The notes: a model not told the origin generated them from the sequence alone. A stretch of 64,000 nucleotides of DNA from Kitasatospora gansuensis (GCF_014203705.1 NZ_JACHJR010000001.1:8060001-8124000), one strand, 5' to 3'; positions 8,059 to 16,862 are shown, counted from the first letter of the stretch. Made by a program: numbers and translations.

Positions 8059-9012
8059 TCAGCGCCGGTACTGGCGCCGGTAGGCCGAGGGGCTGACGCC
8101 CATCGTCTCGCGGAAGTGGTGGCGGAACCCCGCGACGGTCAGGCCCACCCGGCCGGCGATCGCGTCGATCGAGTCGTCCGCGGACTCGAGCAGAGCGGCG
8201 CCGGCCCGGATCCGCTGCCGGGTGATCCAGCGGCCCGGGGGCAGTCCGGTCGCGTCGGCGAAGCGGCGTTCGAACTGACGGACCGACAGATGGGCGACCC
8301 CGGCCAGTTCGTCGACGGTGAGCCGCCGCTGCAGGCCGTCCAGCGCGTACCGGACGGCGGCGCCGATCGGGTCGTCGGACGGCGCCCGGCCCACCGGATA
8401 CTCGGCGAACTGGGCCTGGCCGCCCTCGCGGTGGGAGGCCACGACCATCCGGCGGGCCACCCGGGCGGCGACCTCGGTGCCGTGGTCCCGGCGGACCAGG
8501 TGCAGGCAGACGTCGATGCCGGCGGTGGTGCCGGCGCCGGTGACGACCGATCCGCTGTCGACGTAGAGCACCGACGCGTTGACCGTCACCGCAGGGTGGC
8601 GTTCCTGGAGCAGCGCGGCGTACCGCCAGTGGGTGGTGGCCTCCCGGCCGTCCAGCAGTCCGGCGGCGGCCAGCGCGAACGCGCCGCTGCAGATGGACAC
8701 CACCCGCGCGCCCCGGGCGTACGCGTCCCGCAGCGCGTCCAGGACGACCGGGGAGACGGCGCGGCGCACGTCCGGGACGCCCGGAACGATGACGGTGTCG
8801 GCGGACCGGAGCCGGTCCAGGCCGTGGTGCACCACGATGTCGAAGCCGCCCACCGCCCGGTGCGGCCCGGGTGTCTCGGCGCACAGCTCGAAGCGGTACC
8901 ACCAGTCCACGTCCAGCTCGGGCCGGGGGACCGCGAACACCTCGGCGACCGTGGCGAGTTCGAACGGGGCCAGTCCGTCGAAGGCGAGGCAGACGATTCG
9001 GTGGGGGCGCAT
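8059..9012 (-). CDS. GlxA-family regulator: DJ-1/PfpI domain plus AraC helix-turn-helix
   Basis: 317 residues. Residues 1 to about 180 form a DJ-1/PfpI class I amidotransferase-like domain with the nucleophile-elbow motif VSICSGAFALAAAG; residues about 215 to 317 are an AraC/XylS DNA-binding domain (LSVRQFERRFADATGLPP, then ending SPSAYRRQYRR). Such GlxA-type proteins are transcriptional regulators in which the DJ-1 part is thought to sense a metabolite. It is divergent from another DJ-1 family gene at 9084, with about 70 bp between the starts, so that gene is a plausible target. Confidence 0.88.
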   Translation of the reverse strand: MRPHRIVCLAFDGLAPFELATVAEVFAVPRPELDVDWWYRFELCAETPGPHRAVGGFDIVVHHGLDRLRSADTVIVPGVPDVRRAVSPVVLDALRDAYARGARVVSICSGAFALAAAGLLDGREATTHWRYAALLQERHPAVTVNASVLYVDSGSVVTGAGTTAGIDVCLHLVRRDHGTEVAARVARRMVVASHREGGQAQFAEYPVGRAPSDDPIGAAVRYALDGLQRRLTVDELAGVAHLSVRQFERRFADATGLPPGRWITRQRIRAGAALLESADDSIDAIAGRVGLTVAGFRHHFRETMGVSPSAYRRQYRR

Positions 9013-9083
9013 GACGGAATCCTAGCGATGTGTGCCGTTTCCGACACTGTCGGGCGACACCCGGCAGGCCCGAGCCTTGGGGC

Positions 9084-9683
9084 ATGACATCTGCACGACT
9101 CACATTCGGGATGCTGGTCTTCGACGAGGTCGAGGTCCTCGACCTGGGAGGCCCCTTCGAGGTCTTCAGCACCGCAGGCCGGCTGGCCCGCACCGCAGAC
9201 GACGAGCCCCTGCTGCGCGTCCTGACGGTCGCGCCGACCGACCGGGTCGTCCGTGCGCGCGGCGGGCTGAAGGTGACGGCGGATCACACTCTCGACGAGG
9301 ACCCGCCCTTCGATGTACTGGTGATCCCCGGCGGCGTCACCACGGCGGTCGAGACGGACCCGGCCGTGATCGACTGGCTGGCCCGGCGCCGGCAGACCTC
9401 GCTGCTGACGTTCAGCATCTGCACCGGGGCCTTCCTGCTGGCCGCGACCGGTGCCCTGAACGGCCGCCCGGCCACGACCCACTGGGAGGACCAGGAGGAA
9501 CTGGCCAGGCGCTGGCCGGAGATCGAGGTGCGCACCGACGTCCGATGGGTCGACGACGGCGACCTCGTCACCTCGGCGGGGATCAGCGCGGGCATCGACG
9601 CCAGCCTGCACATCGTGGGCCGGATCTTCGGCGAACAGCTCGCCCGCCGCACGGCTCGCCAGATGGAGTACGGCCGGTCGTGA
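9084..9683 (+). CDS. DJ-1/PfpI family protein (isonitrile-hydratase-like)
   Basis: 199 residues made only of the DJ-1/PfpI domain, beginning LTFGMLVFDEVEVLDLGGPFEVFS and containing the cysteine elbow FSICTGAFLLAATGAL, then TTHWEDQEELARR and TSAGISAGIDASLHIV. Unlike its divergent neighbour it lacks a DNA-binding domain. Proteins with this architecture include isonitrile hydratases and glutamine-amidotransferase-like hydrolases; the reaction here is not determined. It is convergent with the ComB gene, and only 14 bases separate the two stop codons. Confidence 0.85.
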   Translation: MTSARLTFGMLVFDEVEVLDLGGPFEVFSTAGRLARTADDEPLLRVLTVAPTDRVVRARGGLKVTADHTLDEDPPFDVLVIPGGVTTAVETDPAVIDWLARRRQTSLLTFSICTGAFLLAATGALNGRPATTHWEDQEELARRWPEIEVRTDVRWVDDGDLVTSAGISAGIDASLHIVGRIFGEQLARRTARQMEYGRS

Positions 9684-9697
9684 GGTCGGGGCCTGTT

Positions 9698-10453
9698 TCA
9701 CCCGGCTGCCGTGAACGCTCCGTCGGTGAGGATCGGGACGATGTCGCAGACGTCCGGCTCGGTCGCGATCGCCACATCGTCGGCGAAGCCGCCGACCGTG
9801 AGTTCCTGCCCGGACGCGCAGGCTGCGACGGTGGCCGCGACATCCGGCGTCGCCTCGAAGCAGGCGGCTGCGGCGGCCGCCTCGGGTGACAGGACGGCAT
9901 CGCCCTGCCGCCGCAGCGCGGAGAGCACCGCACCCGCGCCGAGCAGGTCCTCCAGCGCGGGGCGCAGGCTGCCGTCCGGCCACCGCTCGCCCGAGGCGAT
10001 CACGGCCACCGGACGGTCGGGCGTGCCGTAGCCGTGCCGCGCGAGCCAACGGCCCACCGCCGTCGCGTTCCGCAGACAGCCCGCGACGACCGTCGAATCC
10101 CCGGCCGCGGCGGCAATGGACGAACCGTTGGGGGAGGGCAGGACCAGGCGCGGAGTGAACGGAGCACTCCGCAGCGCGGCCGGCGACAGCGACCACGGCG
10201 AGTCCCGCGTGGCCGCGCGCCGCCCGACGGCCAGCCGCGCGTCCAGCTTCTCGGCGAAGGCCGCTGCGGACTCGTCGCGCCACGGGTAGGGGAAGACCCG
10301 TGTCCCGGCCTCCACCGCCACCGTCACCGAGGTGGTGAACGACAACACGTCGACCACCACCAGGCACGCGACGTCCAGCGCGAGCCGCTGCGCGCCGACG
10401 GGGCCCCAGTCGAACCGCGCCCCGCTGCCTGTCTGCAGAAACCACTCGTCCAT
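9698..10453 (-). CDS. comB: 2-phosphosulfolactate phosphatase (ComB family)
   Basis: 251 residues from the ATG at 10453. The conserved stretches VVVDVLSFTTSVTVA, PSPNGSS, AGCLRNATAVG and VIASGERWPDGSLRPALEDLLGAGA are those of ComB, a Mg-dependent phosphatase that converts 2-phosphosulfolactate to sulfolactate in coenzyme M synthesis. In actinobacteria, which do not make coenzyme M, members are common but their physiological substrate is unclear. No other coenzyme M or sulfolactate genes are adjacent. Only 20 bp separate its start from the end of the upstream acetyltransferase gene, so the two may be cotranscribed. Confidence 0.85.
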   Translation of the reverse strand: MDEWFLQTGSGARFDWGPVGAQRLALDVACLVVVDVLSFTTSVTVAVEAGTRVFPYPWRDESAAAFAEKLDARLAVGRRAATRDSPWSLSPAALRSAPFTPRLVLPSPNGSSIAAAAGDSTVVAGCLRNATAVGRWLARHGYGTPDRPVAVIASGERWPDGSLRPALEDLLGAGAVLSALRRQGDAVLSPEAAAAAACFEATPDVAATVAACASGQELTVGGFADDVAIATEPDVCDIVPILTDGAFTAAG

Positions 10454-10473
10454 GGGTGACGACAATGCCACGG

Positions 10474-11127
10474 TCAGGCTGGGGTGGGTGAACGGCGTTC
10501 GAGGTCGCGCGCGATCCGCTGTTCGAGCTGCTCCCGGCAGTCCGGCCACTCCGCGGCGGTGATCGAGAAGATCGCGGAGTCACGGAGCCGGCCCTCCTCG
10601 CCCGGCGCCCACGAGGTGGACCAGTTCCGCAGCACGCCCTCGAAGCGGGCGCCGACCCGTTCGATCGCCGCCCGCGAACGGCCGTTGCGCGCGTCCGTCT
10701 TCAGGTCGAGGCGGGCGACCTCCCAGTTCTCGAACGCGTGCCGGAACATCAGGTACTTGGCCTCGGTGTTCACCCCCGTGCCCTGCGCCGACGCCGCGAG
10801 CCAGGTGAACCCCACCTCGACCGCGAACAGACCGTCACCGGCCGGCCACCAGCGCGGATCCCAGAAGGCCGTGACCCCGACCGCCCGCCCCGAGGCCCGG
10901 TCCACCTGCGCATACGGAGCCAACGTCCCGGCGGCGGCGCGGCCAAGCTGAGCCTCGACATACCCCTCGACCTCGGCCGCCGTGGGCACCCAGGTGAACC
11001 CGTAGGAGTCCCGCTCCTCCTCCACCGCGACGGCCAGATCCGCCACGTGGCGGCGATCCAGCGGCTCCAGGCGCACGAGCGTGCCTTCCAGAACCGGTCC
11101 CTCGAACCTGAAGCCCAATGCGCTCAC
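10474..11127 (-). CDS. GNAT acetyltransferase, RimJ/RimL type
   Basis: 217 residues from a GTG at 11127. LVRLEPLDRRHVADL at the start, the substrate segment AVEVGFTWLAASAQGTGVNTEAK with the acetyl-CoA-binding region, and FENWEVARLDLKTDARNGRS are typical of the RimJ/RimL branch that acetylates protein N-termini or small amines. The acceptor is not identifiable. It precedes comB with a 20-bp gap. The start is chosen because the conserved domain begins about 10 residues later; upstream codons are low-complexity. Confidence 0.8.
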   Translation of the reverse strand: MSALGFRFEGPVLEGTLVRLEPLDRRHVADLAVAVEEERDSYGFTWVPTAAEVEGYVEAQLGRAAAGTLAPYAQVDRASGRAVGVTAFWDPRWWPAGDGLFAVEVGFTWLAASAQGTGVNTEAKYLMFRHAFENWEVARLDLKTDARNGRSRAAIERVGARFEGVLRNWSTSWAPGEEGRLRDSAIFSITAAEWPDCREQLEQRIARDLERRSPTPA

Positions 11128-11710
11128 CAATCCACTGCCCCCACCGGGGAGTTCGTCTTTGGGGCCCAGCGTTCCAGAGGGAGCCGTGTGTGTCGCGTGA
11201 TTTCGGCGCGCCAGGAGGGCTGTGCGGCGCCGGGCAACCGAGGATCGGCCCCGGCACGCCCTACTCGAGCTCTCGCGCCGACGGCAGAGGCGAACGTCCC
11301 AGGGCCCCGGGCGAGTACGTGGCTCTGGGATCGGGTGAGGCCAAGTGTCCACATCACTGCCGCTTCGTCTGAGTTCCCCTCAGAACGCCGGGCGCTGCCA
11401 CCACTCAGAGGGGAGCGGGCACCATCGTGGCGCCTCGCCGCAGGCCGCCTGCCGCTGGGGTCGTAGACGCCGGGCAGCGGCCCGGCCAGCATCTCCAGGA
11501 CCAGGCCGTGGGCGGGGCCGGCGGCGGGGTGCCGGGCCGCCAGGGCAGGCCGGGGCCGCGGTCGACCGGGGTCGGCACTCGCAGCAGCTTGGCGAGCCGG
11601 GCTGGACCGGACAGTCATGGCGCTCGACGTCGTCGGCGTCGCTTCCGAAGGTGTTCTGATGGTCCGTCATGCCAGACCTTCGCCTGGATCCGCCGCCGGC
11701 CGATGCCATA
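11128..11710. other. About 580 bp without a confident gene
   Basis: Between the acetyltransferase start and the PadR promoter there is no frame with a recognisable domain. A minus-strand stretch around 11460-11560 (PAAGPAHGLVLEMLAGPLPG) has coding-like composition but no start or context, and may be a gene fragment. Confidence 0.5.
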
Positions 11711-11726
11711 TAGTCGGTTCCTACTA
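11711..11726 (+). promoter_or_regulatory. Probable PadR operator
   Basis: TAGTCGGTTCCTACTA has the symmetric form TAGT-n-GG-nn-CC-n-ACTA and ends 19 bp before the padR-like start codon. PadR regulators commonly bind such palindromes in their own promoters. Inferred from symmetry and position. Confidence 0.5.
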
Positions 11727-11745
11727 TTAGGGAGCGGCGATATAG

Positions 11746-12381
11746 ATGGCGAAGCGGAAGATCTCCAACACACTGGCGCTCGCCGTGCTGGGCCTGCTGC
11801 AAGAACAGCCGATGCACCCGTACGAGATGGCGTCCACCTTGCGGGAGCGGCACAAGGACGGCAGCTTCAAGGTCAACTCCGGGTCGCTGTACGACACGGT
11901 GGAGGCGCTGGTCCGGCACGGCTGGATCGAGCCGGTGGAGACGGAGCGCGACGGCAGGCGGCCGGAGCGAACCGTGTACGTGGCAACCGAGCTCGGCCAG
12001 AGCGAGTTCGTGCACTGGATCGATGAACTCCTCCGCACGCCCGTCGCGGAGTACCCGAAGTTCATGGCCGCGGTGTCCTATCTCGGCGCACTCGGTCCGA
12101 ACAGGGCGACGGAGGCACTGGTCGAACGGGCGGGGCATCTGGCCCAGCGGATCGAGGAGACGAGCGCGGTGCTGGCCGACACGGTCGGCTCCGGCAAGGT
12201 CCCCCGGCTGTTCATGATCGAAACCGAGTGCGCATTGCACGCCTGGGAGGCCGAGTTGGCCTGGACGCGGCGGACCATCGCCGAAATCCGCGACGGCAGC
12301 CTGTTCTGGCCCCAGGTCGAGCGAACCGAACAAGGGTGGACCTGGTCCGCCCCCACCAACCGGGAAGGAAGCACCCGATGA
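11746..12381 (+). CDS. PadR-family transcriptional regulator
   Basis: 211 residues. The winged-helix PadR domain occupies about the first 80 residues (LALAVLGLLQEQPMHPYEMAS, then GSLYDTVEALVRHGWIEPV), followed by a helical C-terminal domain of the longer PadR/Vir type used for dimerisation. PadR proteins are repressors released by small aromatic or drug-like ligands. Its stop overlaps the ATG of the FAD monooxygenase (ATGA at 12378), so the two are translationally coupled and the monooxygenase is the obvious target. A palindrome 20 bp upstream is a candidate autoregulatory site. Confidence 0.9.
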   Translation: MAKRKISNTLALAVLGLLQEQPMHPYEMASTLRERHKDGSFKVNSGSLYDTVEALVRHGWIEPVETERDGRRPERTVYVATELGQSEFVHWIDELLRTPVAEYPKFMAAVSYLGALGPNRATEALVERAGHLAQRIEETSAVLADTVGSGKVPRLFMIETECALHAWEAELAWTRRTIAEIRDGSLFWPQVERTEQGWTWSAPTNREGSTR

Positions 12382-13859
12382 CCGAGGTGTTAATCGTGGG
12401 AGCCGGTCCGGCCGGGCTGCTGCTGGCCGGCGAGCTCCGGCTCGCCGGCGTCGACACGGTCGTGGTCGAACGCCACGCACAGCGGCCGGGCTATTGCCGG
12501 GGATTCAACCTCAACGCCCGCGCCCTGGACCTGCTGGCGCGACGCGGCCTCGCCGAGAGGCTCATCGCCGAGGGCCGGCAAGTGCCACACGCCGCGTTCT
12601 CCGGCCTGCCCGTGACGCTCACCCTCGCGGGCACACACACCGACCACCCGTACTCGCTGGGCATCCCGCAGACCCGGGTCGAGGAAATCCTCGAAGCGCA
12701 CGCCCTCGACCTGGGAGCCGACATCCGGCGCGGACACGAACTGCGCACCCTGGAACAGGACTCCGAATCCGTCACCGCCACCGTCACCACCGGCGACGGT
12801 GAGTACCGCGTCCGGGCCGCGTACCTGGTCGGTTGCGACGGCGGCCGCAGCACCGTCCGCAAACAGGCCGGCATCGACTTCCCCGGTACCGAGGCGACCC
12901 GCTTTTTCCTGCTCGGCGACGTCGAGCTCGCAGACCCCGAGGCATTGCCGTTCGGCGCGACCACCGGCCCTGGCGGGAGCGTGTTCGTCATCCCCCGCCC
13001 CGGCTACGTCAGGGTCATCACCTCCGACCGGCAACCCCCCGCGGACAAGGACACCCCGGTCACCCTGGACCTGCTCCAAACCGCCGTGGACGACGCGCTC
13101 GGCCGCCACATCGAGCTGCGCGCCGCGCGCTGGCTGACCCGGTACGGCAACGCCGCCCGGCAGGCGGCCCAGTACGTCCGGGGCAGGGTCATCCTGGCCG
13201 GGGACGCCGCGCACATCCACCCGCCGGCCGGGGCGATCGGCGTCAACGTCGCCCTGGACGACGCGTTCAACCTGGGCTGGAAACTCGCCGCCACCGTGCA
13301 CGGCACCGCGCCGGCCCACCTGCTCGACAGCTACCACACCGAACGCCACACCGCTGGTGCGCGTGTGCTGGCCAACACCCGGGCCCAGGTGCTGCTCGGC
13401 GACGCCGACGATCGGCTCGGGCCGATCGCCGACCTGCTCACCCGCGTCGCCGGCCACCCTGAGGGAAACCGCGCCTTCGCCGAGACCATCACCGGACTGG
13501 ACACCCGCTACGAGATGCGCCCCGACTCCGACCACCCCTGGCTGGGCCGCCTGGCGCCCGACCTCGCCCTGACCACGGGCGACGGCCCCACGCGCCTGGC
13601 CGGGTTGCTCTCCTCGGGACGCGGCCTACTCCTCGACCTGACCGCAGGCAGCGCCATCCGCGAGTCGGCCGCAGGATGGGCGGACCGCGTGGACATCGTC
13701 ACCGCGACATGCCCCGACCACCCCGAACTCCACGCCGTCCTCCTGCGGCCGGACGGACACACCGCCTGGCTGCGCGCCGCCGGTCACGAGCACGCCGACG
13801 GGCTCCACCAGGCGCTGCAACACTGGCACGGTCCGGCAGCACCGTCTGACGTCCCGTAG
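12378..13859 (+). CDS. FAD-dependent aromatic monooxygenase (PheA/TfdB type)
   Basis: 493 residues. The FAD dinucleotide fingerprint VLIVGAGPAGLLLAGEL starts at residue 4; the second FAD/NADPH motif is VGCDGGRSTVRKQAGIDF, and the ribityl-binding GDAAHIHPPAGAIGVNVA follows. A C-terminal thioredoxin-like domain closes the protein. These are group A flavoprotein hydroxylases, including polyketide hydroxylases and the rifampicin monooxygenases that inactivate antibiotics. Coupling to a PadR regulator suggests induction by the substrate, which could be an aromatic compound or antibiotic. No biosynthetic cluster surrounds it, so detoxification is more likely than biosynthesis. Confidence 0.88.
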   Translation: MTEVLIVGAGPAGLLLAGELRLAGVDTVVVERHAQRPGYCRGFNLNARALDLLARRGLAERLIAEGRQVPHAAFSGLPVTLTLAGTHTDHPYSLGIPQTRVEEILEAHALDLGADIRRGHELRTLEQDSESVTATVTTGDGEYRVRAAYLVGCDGGRSTVRKQAGIDFPGTEATRFFLLGDVELADPEALPFGATTGPGGSVFVIPRPGYVRVITSDRQPPADKDTPVTLDLLQTAVDDALGRHIELRAARWLTRYGNAARQAAQYVRGRVILAGDAAHIHPPAGAIGVNVALDDAFNLGWKLAATVHGTAPAHLLDSYHTERHTAGARVLANTRAQVLLGDADDRLGPIADLLTRVAGHPEGNRAFAETITGLDTRYEMRPDSDHPWLGRLAPDLALTTGDGPTRLAGLLSSGRGLLLDLTAGSAIRESAAGWADRVDIVTATCPDHPELHAVLLRPDGHTAWLRAAGHEHADGLHQALQHWHGPAAPSDVP

Positions 13860-13966
13860 TCACCGATGAGGGTCCGGTAGACCACGACGGCGCAGTGCCC
13901 GGCCTCACCGAACCATTCAGGGGCCGGCCGGGCTTCACCCACGGTGAACCGGCACATGGCCTCCAA
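13860..13966 (-). pseudogene. Possible 5' gene fragment, convergent with the monooxygenase
   Basis: Read leftward from an ATG at 13966, about 35 codons (MEAMCRFTVGEARPAPEWF, then AVVVYRTLIGDYG) have coding-like composition and an ordinary amino-acid profile, but the frame then runs into the monooxygenase gene and loses sense. It may be the truncated start of a displaced gene. I do not recognise it. Confidence 0.3.
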
Positions 13967-13983
13967 TGCGCAGACAGGTGGAC

Positions 13984-14013
13984 GGGGCTCGGCCGCGTTC
14001 GTGGCCGGGCCCC
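13984..14013. terminator. Hairpin between the monooxygenase and SIMPL genes
   Basis: Arms 13984-13994 and 14003-14013 pair over 11 positions with one G-T wobble; it lies before the convergent SIMPL stop codon. Confidence 0.55.
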
Positions 14014-14028
14014 AGAACTGAGGTGATG

Positions 14029-14685
14029 TCAGCCGCTGATGATCGAGAAGCCGATCGTCACGCCCGCCGTGACAGTGATCTTGCCCGGGGCGAGGTCGCC
14101 CTCGCTTCCGGAACCGCCGCCCTGGCCGTGGCCGCGGTGGGAGTTCTGCAACTGCTCGGAGTCCACGTCCTTGATGTGGATGATGGGACCGAGCCGGACG
14201 CCGGCGGCTTCTGCGTACAGGGCCGCCTTCTCACGTGCAGCGGCCACCGCGGCCGCACGGGCCTGGGCGCGGAGTTCCTTCTTGGTGCTCACGTCGAACT
14301 CGACACCGTCGACCTGGTTCGCTCCGGCGTCGACGACGTCGACGAGAACGGTCTCCAGGAGGTCCAGCTCGCGCAGCTCGATCACGAACGAGGCCGTGCA
14401 CTCGTACCCGAGGAACTTGCGCGGACTGCCGTAGTTCCAGGAGGACTTCAGGTCGAGGCGCGAGGTGGACACGGCCGTGTCGGGAATGCCGTGGCCGCGC
14501 AGCACCTCGCGGATCCGGTTGACGCTGCTCCGGGTGACCTCGAACGCCTCGCCCGGCTTCGGCCTGGTCTGGTGGATCGCCACGCGAAGGCGTGCCACAT
14601 CCGGCGTGGCGTCCACGCTCGCCGCGCCGAATACGGATACACCCCATGGGGCGTCTATGGACTGCGTACCGTTCATGCCGCTCAT
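14029..14685 (-). CDS. SIMPL-domain protein (DUF541)
   Basis: 218 residues. WGVSVFGAASVDATPDVARLRVAI at the start, VSTSRLDLKSSWNY in the middle and GANQVDGVEFDVSTKKELRAQA then REKAALYAEAAGVRLGPI mark a SIMPL (DUF541) domain over nearly the whole length. The family includes periplasmic Omp28/BP26, but here there is no signal peptide or membrane segment, so a cytoplasmic location is expected. Function is unknown. A Gly/Ser/His-rich linker (HRGHGQGGGSGSEG) separates the last beta strand. Confidence 0.8.
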   Translation of the reverse strand: MSGMNGTQSIDAPWGVSVFGAASVDATPDVARLRVAIHQTRPKPGEAFEVTRSSVNRIREVLRGHGIPDTAVSTSRLDLKSSWNYGSPRKFLGYECTASFVIELRELDLLETVLVDVVDAGANQVDGVEFDVSTKKELRAQARAAAVAAAREKAALYAEAAGVRLGPIIHIKDVDSEQLQNSHRGHGQGGGSGSEGDLAPGKITVTAGVTIGFSIISG

Positions 14686-14739
14686 CCAACCAGGTCGGCG
14701 ATCAGCGAGGTACGGCTTTCGAGGCCGTTCGAAGGTGCC

Positions 14740-15696
14740 CTAACCGACGGGGCGGACCAGTTCCCAGGTGTCGACGGCGAAGTCCAGGGCCATGCCGTGG
14801 CGTTCGTAGAGTGCCAGTGCGCCGGTGCTGTTGTCGGTGTCGACGCCAAGGCCGACGCGGTCGCGGCCGAGTGCCGCGAAGGTGCCGAAGAAGTGGCGCA
14901 GCAGGTAGCTGCCGAGGCCCTGGCCGCGGGCGGGGGCGAGCACGCCGATGTTGGCCGCCCAGCCCATCGTGGTGCGGTCGTTGCGGGTGCGGAGTACGGC
15001 CACGTCGCCGACGTCCGCGAGGGTGGCGATCCAGATCAGCGACCAGTCGGCGCTCTCGCCGTCGATGTCGTGCAGCCACTGCTCGTAGCTGCGCGGCTGG
15101 AAGTCGAAGTGTCCGGCGAAGGACTCCTGGAGCAGCCGGTGGGCGGTCCGGCGGTCGTCCTCCGTACGGCAGCTGCGGAGCGTCACGCCAGCGGGCGGCT
15201 CGGGCAGCAGGTCGTCGGCCGAACTCACCGGGCGGGCCAGCACGTTGTACCGGCGGACCGGCTGCCATCCCCTGGCCCGGAGTGCGTCGGTGTCGACGGT
15301 GGGCGCGATGTTGAGGTGCATGTGGACCACGGCCCGCGAGGCGCCGTTGCCGGCGGCCCGCTCGGCAGCTCGGGCCTCCATCAGGTCGAACAGGTGCAGC
15401 GCGCCCGCCCGTTGGTCCGGCAGGACGTACTGGTCCATGTCGATCCGCTCGGCGCCGGAGTCGTCCCAGAGCAGGCCGTAGCCGACCAGTCGGGTGCCGT
15501 CGTACAGCAGCCAGGAGTCGTGGGCGAGTTCGACCTCGGGATGCTTGAGGTCGGCCTCGATCTCGTGCAGTTCGGTCTCGGCGCGGCCGATCTCGATCAG
15601 GTCGATCTCGTTGAGCAGTGCGCAGATGGCCTCGGCGTCGCCGAGAGTCGCCGGACGAACGGTCAGGCCGGCGGGCGGCATAGCAGTCGTGGTCAT
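14740..15696 (-). CDS. Tandem GNAT-domain acetyltransferase
   Basis: 318 residues from the ATG at 15696. The first half (LTVRPATLGDAEAICALLNE to MHLNIAPTVDTDALRARGW) is a degenerate GNAT domain; the second (GVTLRSCRTEDDRRTAHRLL to VDTDNSTGALALYERHGM) has the acetyl-CoA motif VLAPARGQGLGSYLLRHFF and should be the active one. The layout resembles mycothiol synthase MshD and related two-domain enzymes, but the chromosomal mshD context is absent, so the substrate is left open. A longer version would start at 15792 but adds an unrelated Arg-rich leader. Confidence 0.82.
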   Translation of the reverse strand: MTTTAMPPAGLTVRPATLGDAEAICALLNEIDLIEIGRAETELHEIEADLKHPEVELAHDSWLLYDGTRLVGYGLLWDDSGAERIDMDQYVLPDQRAGALHLFDLMEARAAERAAGNGASRAVVHMHLNIAPTVDTDALRARGWQPVRRYNVLARPVSSADDLLPEPPAGVTLRSCRTEDDRRTAHRLLQESFAGHFDFQPRSYEQWLHDIDGESADWSLIWIATLADVGDVAVLRTRNDRTTMGWAANIGVLAPARGQGLGSYLLRHFFGTFAALGRDRVGLGVDTDNSTGALALYERHGMALDFAVDTWELVRPVG

Positions 15697-16043
15697 AGCG
15701 GTCACCTTGGCATCGGCCGGTCGGCTTCGCGAGCGAATTTCCAGGTCGCGGCGTCGGCGGGTCGCGGAGCAGGGATCCGCGCTGTCGTTCAAGGGCTGTC
15801 AACGACGGTAATTGCCAGGTGAGTTGAGCCTTGATCAGGCGCGATGCGGCTGCGCGGTCCGTGAGCGGTCGAGGCGGCCGTTGTATGCGAGAACGTCACA
15901 GAATGGCTTTCTCCCGGTTACACGGGCGACGCCCGGAACATGTCATGCTCCCGTTGACAAAAAAGTCAACACGCGTAGATCGTGGCATCCCTGAGCAGGT
16001 GTCACGTTCCGGCGCGTGCCGGTCCCCGGGAAAGGGCACCCCC
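15697..16043 (+). other. 347-bp gap holding the nuclease promoter region
   Basis: No convincing gene. The only clear structure is the inverted repeat with promoter-like hexamers at 15953-15981, listed separately. Confidence 0.55.
15953..15981 (+). promoter_or_regulatory. Promoter with overlapping palindrome upstream of the secreted nuclease
   Basis: GTTGAC-A6-GTCAAC (15953-15970) is a perfect 6-bp inverted repeat around a run of six A. It overlaps a consensus -35 hexamer TTGACA (15954-15959), and TAGATC lies 16 bp downstream as a possible -10. A repressor or activator binding the palindrome would control the nuclease gene starting 63 bp later. Confidence 0.5.
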
Positions 16044-16847
16044 ATGTCCGTTGCGCAGACAGGTAGATGGAAGGTCCTGGCGGCAACCGTTTCCGCCGTC
16101 CTCGTCAGCCTCACCCTTCCGACGGTCGCCGCGACTCCGGCGAGCGCCACGACCACCGCGTACGACACCACGTACTACAAGAATGCGATCGGCAAGACCG
16201 GCACCAGCCTGAAGGCCTCGCTGCACACGATCATCAGCAGCCAGACCAAGATCTCCTACGACGCGGTCTGGAACGCGCTCAAGGTCACCGACCAGGACCC
16301 GAACAACAGCAACAACGTGATCCTGCTGTACAGCGGCACCTCGCGCAGCAAGAGCCTCAACGGCGGCAACGTCGGCGACTGGAACCGCGAGCACGTGTGG
16401 GCCCAGTCCCACGGCAACTTCGGCACCTCGGCCGGCCCCGGCACCGACCTGCACCACCTGCGCGCCGCCGACGTCCAGGTCAACAGCATCCGCGGCAACA
16501 AGGACTTCGACAAGGGCGGCAGCCCGGTCAGCGGCGCCCCCGGCAGCCTCACGGACTCCGATTCCTTCGAGCCGCGCGACGCGGACAAGGGCGACGTGGC
16601 CCGCATGATCCTCTACATGGCCGTCCGCTACGAGGGGGACGACGCCTTCGCCGACCTGGAGCCCAACGAGACCGTCCCAAACGGCAGCGTCCGCTTCATG
16701 GGCCGTCTCTCGGTGCTCAAGCAGTGGAACGAGCAGGACCCGCCGAGCGCCTTCGAGGAGAAGCGTAACCAGGTCATCTTCGACACGTACCAGAAGAACC
16801 GCAATCCGTTCATCGACCACCCGGAGTGGGTCGAGGCGATCTGGTAG
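16044..16847 (+). CDS. Secreted endonuclease I-type nuclease
   Basis: 267 residues with a Sec signal peptide (WKVLAATVSAVLVSLTLPT, cleavage after ASA around residue 36). The mature part has the endonuclease I (His-Me finger) core: WNREHVWAQSHGNF followed by GTDLHHLRAADVQVNSIRGN, the His and Asn residues that bind the divalent metal, and DADKGDVARMILYMAVRY. Such extracellular enzymes degrade DNA and RNA for nutrient recycling. A well-placed GGGAAAGGG precedes the ATG. The gene stands alone with its own promoter palindrome and a terminator hairpin (16863-16897). Confidence 0.9.
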   Translation: MSVAQTGRWKVLAATVSAVLVSLTLPTVAATPASATTTAYDTTYYKNAIGKTGTSLKASLHTIISSQTKISYDAVWNALKVTDQDPNNSNNVILLYSGTSRSKSLNGGNVGDWNREHVWAQSHGNFGTSAGPGTDLHHLRAADVQVNSIRGNKDFDKGGSPVSGAPGSLTDSDSFEPRDADKGDVARMILYMAVRYEGDDAFADLEPNETVPNGSVRFMGRLSVLKQWNEQDPPSAFEEKRNQVIFDTYQKNRNPFIDHPEWVEAIW

Positions 16848-16862
16848 GCCGGATCTGACGGT

